From Isoetes taiwanensis (taxonomy: Eukaryota; Streptophyta; Lycopodiopsida; Isoetales; Isoetaceae): 64,000 nt of DNA. The notes under the pieces are model-generated. The model was given only the letters and a program-made list of their open reading frames with translations, was not told the DNA's origin and ran no database searches. The DNA lies in the NCBI GenBank assembly GCA_021234155.1, contig JAJEKV010000190.1, positions 420,973-484,972 of the forward strand. Direction: 5' to 3'. The position numbers and the translations under genes are program-made. Below are positions 56,711 through 64,000 of this stretch, in pieces; position 1 is the first letter of the stretch, and every line of letters begins with the position of its first letter.

Positions 56711-57969
56711 ATGGCACCAATCAAACAGACCCAAGAAGGAAAGCCCGCCCGAAATCCCCAAAAAGAACACCGACCTCATTCAGCAGATGCTTCGGGAGAG
56801 GCTCATCGCGAGGGAAGGTGGACTGTCTTCCAGCGAGGAGAGTATTGCAGATGACCAGAACGAGGAGGTAAGCCAGCACTCGGATGCCGGGACAGAGCTG
56901 ATTGACGAAGAAGAGGAAGGGGAAGCTGCAAGCCGGGAAAGGAGAACCAAGGCCCGAGAGGAACAGAGGATGTCGACTCCAGAGCCGACCATTGAAGAAC
57001 AAGTCGAAGCCTGGATTCGACAAAAGGAAGCAGAGGAGCAGCAAGAGCAGAGCGAGCCGAGACTTGAGCCGGCGGAGGAATCAGACCTCGCTGCCTTCAT
57101 CAGAAAGTATGAACGCCGAGAAAGGAAGAGGGAACAAAAGAAGAGGAAGAGGGAAGAGGAGGAGGCAAAAGCGGCCGAGGAGCTCAAGAAGAAGAAAGGG
57201 AAATGGGTGGGGAGCCCCAGGAAGCTCAAGGAAGTCCCCATGGTGAAAAAGCCCAACCCCAAGATCGGCCTCCTCAGAGGATTCTGATGAAGAACCTAAC
57301 CCCAACACAGGAGGGGCAAGTTCTTCCAAACCCCCGACTGTCGAGCAGGAGGTAACCGAGCAGGTAGCACCCGAGGAGGAGCAGCAGGACACAGTGAAGA
57401 AGCCCCCTCCTTACCCGAAATGGGACAGGAGGAAGCAACCCCGGCCTGCTCGGGAGTCTTATGTAACTAACCCCGTTAAAATCTACGAGCGAAAGATGCG
57501 GGAGCATGAGGCCTATATGAAGGAGTGGGAGGCATACAACTCCTACTACCAGGAGAACAGGGTCAGGACCATCGAAGGGGGTCACCCCACAAAGCAGCAG
57601 ACCCTACGACCTCCACCACCAAAGCCCAAGGTCCCGAAAAAGCCTGCCCAGAAGAAGCTCACTAAGAAGCAGCTCGAGCAAAGAGCACTACGGGAGATTC
57701 GGCACTTCCAGCGCAGCTACGGCTTCCTGATCCCCCGTGCCCCCTTTGCTCGGCTAGTTAGAGAAGTAATGCAGGATTTCAGGACCGACTTTAGGGTCAC
57801 GGATGAAATGCTGCTGGCACTGCAAGAAGCGGCTGAGCAGTTTATAGTGCAACATTTTGAAGACTCAACATCTTGCACTGTTCATGCCAAACGGGTAACC
57901 CTTATGAGCAAGACATGTATCTTGCTAGACGCATTAAGGGAGAACACCCTTAGAACCTTTTGTAAATAA
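56711..57969 (+). pseudogene. Histone H3-fold protein carried by retrotransposon D (frameshifted)
   Basis: The C-terminus is a histone H3 core: ALREIRHFQRSYGFLIPRAP at 57685-57744, then RLVREV, QDFRTD, ALQEAAE, HFED, and HAKRVTLM (57883-57906). By eye about half of the residues equal canonical H3 over helices aN to a3 without a gap, including loop 1, which is longer in plant CENH3. HFQ after LREIR is CENH3-like. The start is ATG 56711 (AACATGGC context), reading MAPIKQT, like the H3 tail MARTKQT. Between lie about 300 residues of acidic and Lys/Arg/Glu-rich, probably coiled or disordered sequence. The frame moves by one base twice: between about 56745 and 56790, and between 57247 and 57287. 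The full product would be about 418 aa, three times an ordinary H3. The body of the gene is in frame 3 up to 57287 and in frame 1 after that. Likely chromatin-binding; its function in the element is unknown. Confidence 0.88.
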
Positions 57970-58098
57970 TTGAAAATTTTGTAATATGGAACAATTTTGT
58001 GTACTTTAATTGCCTGAACTTGATTAATTAGGACCAGTTAGCAGGTTTTAGCTTTTATTTCAGCAAAATAGGACATTTGCAGACCGAAAGGCGTGATG

Positions 58099-58163
58099 TC
58101 TCACAGCTCGCGCCTGGTCGAAGAACTAAACTTTAGTTATTGAGCGAGGCGCAAGCTATGAGA
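58099..58163. repeat. 65-nt hairpin repeat HP3
   Basis: Same structure as HP1, with GAAGAACTAAA in the left arm and TTTAGTTATTGAGC in the right, and AGCTATGAGA at the end. It lies 130 bp after the stop of the H3-like gene, preceded by TGATG as HP4 is. Confidence 0.92.
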
Positions 58164-58299
58164 CCTTGCCCAAAACTTGCCCAAAACAGCTCCAAATTGA
58201 CCAAATAAGGGGTCAATTCTACCTGATTTGATGAGCCCATCATCCTTACACCCTTAGTTCACCTAAATTGGACATGTTTTGATCAAAATGGGGCTGATG

Positions 58300-58364
58300 T
58301 CTCACAGCTCGCGCCTGGTCAAGAAACTAAACTTTAGCTTTTGAGCGAGGCGCAAGCTGTGAGA
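58300..58364. repeat. 65-nt hairpin repeat HP4
   Basis: Same structure: CAAGAAACTAAA in the left arm, TTTAGCTTTTGAGC in the right, intact GCAAGCTGTGAGA end. It ends 189 bp before the second TATA box. All four copies are exactly 65 nt. Confidence 0.92.
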
Positions 58365-58552
58365 ACCATTTCTTCACCAGAACTTGCCCAAATGATCTTC
58401 AACCTGTTGTATAGCATCTTTTAAGTAATCCAGCCATGCTCTAACACTTGAACTAGTCTTCAAATTCCCATTTTGACCTCAGTATAGACTAGAATTGCCC
58501 AACCCCAGGAATTTTCCAAGTCATCCAAAAAAATTAGGGTTTCCCCCTTTTC

Positions 58553-58561
58553 TATAAATAG
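58553..58561 (+). promoter_or_regulatory. TATA box upstream of the second extra gene
   Basis: TATAAATAG stands 122 bp before the ATG at 58675. The leader that follows shares CTCCCTGAGGCG with the leader of the H3-like gene (CTCCCTAAGGCG), showing that the two promoter modules are related. Confidence 0.6.
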
Positions 58562-58674
58562 GTCCCTCATTTCACACATAGCACCCTACAAGTTTGCTCC
58601 TGCCTTCTTAGCCAATTTTCCAACTCCCTGAGGCGCTCTTGCAACCGTTTGATACCCTCTTCCGCATTTAACCA

Positions 58675-60226
58675 ATGGCAACCTCTGATTTTCGCAGATG
58701 GTACAGCGCCAGCGCTCATGCTGCCGAGGCCGACATCGACCAAATTTTCCATGTCTTCAGGAAGGAGGTAGATGTCCAAGCAACTTTGCACGCAACCCCA
58801 GCTTACAGTAGAGTCCTGTCTGAATTCCAAGCTAGGGTAGAACCAGCACTAGTGCAACTCCCACCTTGCATAGGTTACTTTGTTCCTAGGCAATCCCTGC
58901 AAGCAGCTTTAGGCGATGTTCCAAACATTGCCAAGTACCTCACAAACAAGGCCCAGCGCACGCCCGAGCCAATGGTTCTAACTGTTAATAGGACCAAATA
59001 TTTCTCTTTTAACACTGCCTTGGCAATTTTTCTTACCCATCGTGCCGAGAATACTGTGGGAGAAACCTCCATTCCCCCCATGGACGTGGACCCATTAGCC
59101 ACAGCAGCAGAACAACGGCTCCTTACGCAATACGAACAGGAGCAGGAAGGAAAAGAAGAAGACTCAGAAGAAGAGGAATCAGAAGAGGAGGAAGACTACG
59201 TCGAGACTCGAGCTCGACGCAGCGGAAGAGCGGCGACAAGCAGAACAAGAGTGGCAAGACTTCGAAAGAAGCCGGCAAACTCTTAGAGTCGCGCCGCCCC
59301 TTGGGCTAGGCATTACAAGCCTAGCCCCCATCATTGTCGAGGGCGAAGAGTTTCTGCTTCTAAGCGACATCCAAAACCTCCCGGAGTGCAGGGAAAGGGA
59401 GTATCGACCTGAAGAGTTACTGCACCAACTCCGAAGAACGGATCTGGACGACTTCATCGTCCGAGGAGTATCTGACTTCCCACTCCAAGTAAGGGAAGCC
59501 GACACTTACACGGGAGAGTCGACCTCCGACATCCAAGCCTACAACAGCATCAAGCAGATTATGGAGGCAGACCAGGCCGCAAACCAACTACCGACGGAGG
59601 AAGAGTTCCTTGCTCTACAGGAACAGATGGGGATTCGCCACGCGACATCGAACATCTTAACGGCAAGCTCTTCGGCAACACCTCCCCGGGAGAGAAGAGG
59701 CGAGTTCGACCTCAGGAGAGCTTCAGCAACAGTCAGGGACTACAGGGAGCTCACCACGGTGGAGGTTGATGATTTTGCGGGCAGACACAGAGCTGGATAC
59801 CGAGCGGCCGAGGACCCGTCACGCAACGACAGGTCGTTGCGGTATTACCTTCCCCTGCTGATGGACGGAAGAATAGCAGTAATTCACCGCAAATTCACCC
59901 CCAGGGGCAAGGAAGGAGTGTCGATGCTAATCGCGCTCTCAGGATTTGGCTGGCATGCTCGGCTACCCCTCAACACCGAGTACGCCATCCTGGTGAAGAG
60001 AGCGGTAGCACTCGATGTTTTTGACTTCGCCATACCTTACAGGCGACAGGGAAGGCTAGCAGTGACCGCCGCCTATACCTCAGAATGCAGAGTAGAAGAT
60101 TTGGCGAGAGCTTTGCAGGGTGGATCTTCAGTCAACGTCCTTAGGAACTTGGGTCATTCAGTGGGAACAGCCCAAGTGAAGAAGTTCCTAGAGGATAATC
60201 CATCCTACCGGCGTTATCAAGAATAG
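58675..60226 (+). pseudogene. Unrecognised protein of element D, two overlapping frames
   Basis: The first part (58675-59286, 203 codons, true ATG) starts MATSDFRRWYSASAHAAEAD, has a globular-looking region of about 135 residues, then an acidic tail (EEDSEEEESEEEEDYVE). The second part, one frame over, is open from 59099 to 60226. It continues naturally after the acidic tail with a Glu/Arg-rich helix (LDAAEERRQAEQEWQDFERS), a linker, and a C-terminal region with RSLRYYLPLLMDGRIAVIHR, ALSGFGWHARLPLNTEYAIL and FLEDNPSYRRYQE. The change of frame probably falls near 59195-59215, so this was one protein of about 516 aa broken by a one-base indel, or two overlapping genes. No zinc knuckle, protease, RT or histone fold is visible. 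I do not recognise it; it does not look like gag. Confidence 0.6.
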
Positions 60227-60389
60227 TTAGGAATCTTGATACCGGAAGTCTTTTGTAGTAAACATATTATATAATATAAATATAACTCTTTTGCATTTCT
60301 AAATGTTTTGTTGATGCATTTTGTTCCGCAACTATATCAACAACACATATAATGCAACAGAACAAACAAAACTAACCGTACAACCATGA

Positions 60390-63014
60390 CCAATTGTGTA
60401 TGCAGAAAGGGAACAACGAACAGTCGAGCAAGACAGGAGGCCCAACAGAGATGAAGAAACTCCTGACAGGCAACCCCTTCAAAGGAACCTCTTCGAGGGA
60501 TATGGCCCCATGACACCAGAAGAAGAGTTGTCGCAGATGCGAACAGACCTGGACCAGATAAAGGCCCTACTAGCAGCCCAAGCATCATCCGGGCCACAAA
60601 CGACACCCCGAAAGATGGGGAAAGACAGGAGAAGGAGTAAGAGAAGGAGGTCCCCTAGCACAGAGACCTCCGAATCAAGCTCAACCTCGGACTCCGAGTC
60701 CGAAAAAGAGGCCGACCAGGCGCCGGACCGTAGAGACGGCAGGCAGAAGGATACTAAGGCCCTGGATTACCAGAAGAAGGTGGACTCAGCACTGGGCAAT
60801 GTGTGGAAAGCCCGGAAACTCGAACAGTTCTCGGGCGAGAACAGATCCGGCTTAGAGGCGGAGGCATGGCTGGACGAAATGAGTGAGTACGGCAATGCCT
60901 ATGGCATGAAGGACAAAGACAAAGGCAGGGTGGCGACAGCCAACCTGAAAGGAGCCGCACGCATATGGTGGAAGGGCTATGCCAAAGCCCATGGGTTGAG
61001 CAGGGACGCATGCCGATTTAAGAAGTTCTCAAAAGCTTTCAAGAAACACTATGTTCCTCGGGAACACAAGTCGAACATGATGCAGCAGTTTTACAGATTG
61101 CAGCAGGGGTACAAGACGGTGCAGAAGTACACCGAAGAGTTTATGAGACTAAGGCTATATGTGCCAAAGCTGAGCGAGAAACACGCAGTGGAAAGCTACA
61201 TAGAAGGACTGAACGAGGAACTCAGGAAACTCGTAAGGGCAATAGACCCCAAAATAGTGTCGGAAGCAGAATCCAAAGCAATTAGTTTGCAAGGATCCGG
61301 ACCGCAGAACAGCACACAAAGGCAGCCTCACTATCAGGATAGAGGCAAAGCAACAGGGAGCTACAGTCCGAGGGCAGCCAGCCCAAGCCCAGCCAAGTCC
61401 CCATATAATAGCAACCAGGGGAGACAGCAGGAAAGAAAGCAGGTGTCCTTCAAGGACAAACAGGAAGGTTCCAACTACTCGAAAGCAGTACGATCCTTCT
61501 TACAGGCGATGCCCAAGGAGAAAAGGCAGGAATGCATAGAGAAGCAGCTCTGCTTTAGATGTTTCCAGCCGGGCCACCGAACGGCGAACTGCCCATTTGT
61601 TATGAGCTCAGCACTAGCAGAATTGGGCGGATGGGACACTCCATCAGACGAGGACGGCGAGGAGGCACGCGATTACATTCAGGGTGAGTGCCACATCTTC
61701 GCTGCTATAGATACAGAACAGGCAGAGACCCAGTATAAGGTAATCACCACAGTAGGGAAGGCAAAGGCCAAGTCCTTCATAGTCTTGATAGACTCTGGAA
61801 GTAGCCATAACTTCGCATCCCCGAGGATGGTTGAAATGTTGAAATTGAAACCCCTAAAGTCCAAACCAAGGCCCGTAATCTTGGCAAGCGGGGCAGTAAG
61901 ACATACAGCTGGGAAGAGAATCAACTTCGACATTGACTTGCCAGGGATTAATATCCAGATGGGGGCAGAAGTAATGGGCATTGGCAAATACGACTTGATC
62001 GTTGGAATGGAGTACCTTGGACCAGCAGGGGCCATCATTGATTGTGGAAAGCGGAAGGTGACCTTCCCAACGCCCGACGGCAAAGCCATTGAGATCACAG
62101 GTAAAGAAGTTACCCCCATCATGCAATGTATGTCCGTTAAGAAGCTGCTCAAATCTATAAAGAGCGAGAAGGTAGCATACATCTTCAAACTCGAGATTGA
62201 GGAACCTGAGTCGGAAGGAAGCAAAGAAGACAAGGTGCTCAGCAAGTTGCCCAAGCCAATCGCCAACTTGATTACGGAGTTCCACGATCTCTTTCCAGAT
62301 GAGATCGAGAAGCTTCCTCCTTACAGGGGAGTAGAGTGTGAGATAGCACTCGAACCAGGGACCAAGCCGACGAGCAAGGCCCCATATAGAATGACCACAC
62401 ATGAACTCACGGAGCTAAAGAAGCAGCTACAAGAATTGCTCGATCTAGGCTTCATCAGGCCCAGTGTCTCACCATTTGGGGCACCCATCCTCTTTGTCAA
62501 GAAGAAGGATGGAAGCTTGAGGATGTGCATAGATTACAGACAATTGAACAAGCACACCATCAAGAACAAGTACGCACTCCCCAGGTCAGACGACTTGATG
62601 GACCAGCTCCAAGGGGCAAAGGTCTTCTCCAAGATCGACCTAAGGTCAGGTTATCACCAGATCAGAATAAAAGAAGAGGACATCCACAAAACGGCTTTCA
62701 GGACCAGGTATGGGCATTACGAATTCACCGTAATGCCATTCGGGCTATTCAACGCCCCAGCGACGTTCATGAGACTCATGAATGACATCTTCAGGGAATA
62801 CTTGGACACCTTTGTGATAGTATTCTTCGACGACATTCTGGTGTACAGTAAATCCATCGAAGAGCATGCTCAGCACGTCAGAAAGATGCTCGAGAAGTTA
62901 AGGAGGCATCAGTTGTATGCCAAGTTATCGGGCGTCACTGCAATGAGAAGGTGGAATACCCTCGGCCATGTAATTTCAGCAGAAGGAATCTCGACAGCAC
63001 CCCGCCAAGATTGA
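60390..63014 (+). pseudogene. Gag-pol polyprotein of element D (Ty3/Gypsy), truncated by a frameshift
   Basis: One open frame covers gag and most of RT. Counting codons from 60396: Arg/Ser-rich N-terminus; gag core from about 145 ([27 protein letters not shown]); CX2CX4HX4C zinc knuckle at C386, C389, H394, C399; aspartic protease IDSGSSHNF at 466-468; RT with [28 protein letters not shown] and the catalytic FFDD (D812, D813). Gag and pol are in a single frame. At about 63000 a one-base change ends the frame. No ATG opens the frame near its start: codon 60396 is GTG and the first in-frame ATG is 60510. RT wording matches copy A closely. Confidence 0.93.
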
Positions 63015-64000
63015 AGCAAGAATCCAATGGCCGCACCAAAGAACGCCCACGAGGTCGGAGTTTCCTTTGGCCTAGCAGGGCATTACAGAAGTTCGCGGAA
63101 GAACTTCGCAAAGATAGCAGCCCCAATTGATGACTTGACAAAGGCGTAGAAAGTCAAAATTGGGCAGATCATTGGCTCAAGAAAGCCCAAGCAGGATTTG
63201 AGTTGTTGAAGGAAGCTTTGATAACCGCCCCCGTCTTGACCCTGCCAGACCCGGAAAAGGACAAGTTAGTGGCAACGGACGCAAGCAAGATAGCCACAGT
63301 GCGCATGATGCAAGAAGAGCGGGTAATAGCGCATTTATTCAAGGAAATGAACGACGCCAAACGCTAAGCAACCGACGATGATCAAGAGCCGCTAGCAGCT
63401 TGTCGGCGCTGAGAATCTGGAGGCATTACCTCTTAGGGAGGAAATTCCGGTTGGACACCGATCACCGAGAGCCTCCAAGACGTATTCACGCAAACCACAT
63501 CTCAACTGAGGCGTAGAAGGTGGATGGAATTTCTCGAGGAGTATGACTTTGAGATAGTCTACAAACCCGGAAGCTTAATGTAGTAGCAGATCGCTTTCAA
63601 GGCATCCACCGACAACCGTGCCTGCACCGCGCGCAATCTCGGCGCTCTTCAACATTTGGAAAAAGATAGAAGAAACCTTGCCAACGGATGTGGACTTCAA
63701 AGAAGTATGGGCAAGCTTGTCCAAGGAAGCGAGAACGGACAAGGAGAGAGAAGCCTTCAAAAACTTTAAAAAGGAAGGTAACCTCCTATACCATAAGAAC
63801 AAGTTGTGCGTGCCGGAATCATCTGGAGTAAGGAAGTTGATCCTCCACGACACCCACAACAGCCCAATAGCTGGCCACGCAGGATTCATGAAGACATATT
63901 TCAAAGTGCGTAGTAGCTACTACTTTGGCCAGAATGAAGAAGCGGATAGCTTCGCCACATCAAGGAGTGTCGGCTATGCCAAAGAAACAAAAAGCGTAAC
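63015..64000 (+). pseudogene. Decayed RNase H and integrase start of element D
   Basis: Recognisable pieces in changing frames: connection (about 63015-63130), RNase H (ATDASKIAT near 63274; EEYDFEIVYKPG near 63535), and the integrase zinc-finger start (LILHDTHNSPIAGHAGFMKT from about 63838). Several indels separate them. The window ends inside integrase. Confidence 0.8.

Larger units (their letters stand above)
54600..64000 (+). mobile_element. Element D: large Ty3/Gypsy retrotransposon with extra 5' genes, running off the window
   Basis: Order: 5' LTR ending at 56065, primer-binding site (56067-56078), a 4.3-kb region with four hairpins, two TATA boxes and two extra genes, then gag-pol (from about 60.4 kb), decayed RNase H and the start of integrase at the window end. 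Most plant Gypsy elements have well under 1 kb between the primer site and gag. LTR and pol match copies A-C, which places D in the same family. The extra genes are an H3-fold protein and an unrecognised protein. Frameshifts in both extra genes and in pol after 63000 show this copy is decayed. The 3' LTR is outside the window. Confidence 0.85.

Noticed and set aside
56780-57262. Minus-strand serine-rich ORF of 160 codons
   Set aside because: Complement of the Glu/Lys/Arg-rich part of the H3-like gene; a composition shadow.
56571-57969. Genuine host CENH3 gene
   Set aside because: No introns, loop 1 of H3 length, long charged insertion, and position between the primer-binding site and gag. 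Capture by the element fits better, although an insertion next to a host gene is not fully excluded.
56271-58364. Hairpins as MITE insertions
   Set aside because: All four have equal length and lie only in the two promoter modules; flanks show no target duplications.
61679-62402. Minus-strand ORFs of 195 and 182 codons
   Set aside because: They lie opposite the clear protease-RT frame of element D and have no motif.
1-64000. tRNA or rRNA genes
   Set aside because: None recognised by eye; the only tRNA-related sequences are retroelement primer-binding sites.

Overview
The window is nuclear DNA of a land plant. It has spliced genes with GT-AG introns, Ty3/Gypsy and Ty1/Copia elements primed by initiator-methionine tRNA (TGGTATCAGAGC sites), LINEs, and two host genes with clear plant orthologues. 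The repeat load, the DUF7869-type pseudogene and the 'VDGQHS' gene suggest a fern or another seed-free vascular plant. This is an inference; a gymnosperm is not excluded.

Layout. 1-9.24 kb: two decayed chromovirus-type Gypsy copies facing each other, with their LTRs joined head to head near 6.2 kb. 10.58-12.77 kb (+): a complete four-exon HMG-CoA reductase gene whose membrane region carries an 87-bp in-frame duplication. 13.4 kb: a MITE-like inverted repeat. 14.4-18.3 kb (-): a decayed LINE with endonuclease and reverse transcriptase. 21.53-39.09 kb (+): a complete 26-exon gene for a HRQ1-type RecQ-like helicase of about 1178 aa, whose two largest introns hold LINE and Copia insertions. 39.4-40.4 kb (-): a Copia remnant. 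41.1-44.7 kb: arrays of short GC-rich palindromes on both sides of a 'VDGQHS' gene fragment. 45.7-48.1 kb: a DUF7869-type pseudogene. 48.1-52.0 kb: AT-rich sequence with nothing recognised. 52.0-54.15 kb: 3' end and LTR of another Gypsy copy. About 54.6 kb to the window end: a large Gypsy element, element D, that runs off the edge.

Element D is the most interesting part. Between its primer-binding site (56067) and gag-pol (about 60.4 kb) lies an extra 4.3 kb. It contains two repeated modules, each made of two 65-nt hairpins, a TATAAATAG box, and an ORF starting 110-122 bp downstream. The first ORF ends in an unmistakable histone H3 fold and begins with MAPIKQT, which resembles the H3 tail. 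The second ORF encodes a protein I do not recognise. I know of no described LTR retrotransposon with an H3-like gene in its own promoter module; this is the candidate novel system here.

The two host genes keep their frame across every exon junction I checked, while all retroelement genes are broken. Frameshifts in the mobile elements are therefore more likely decay than general sequencing error.
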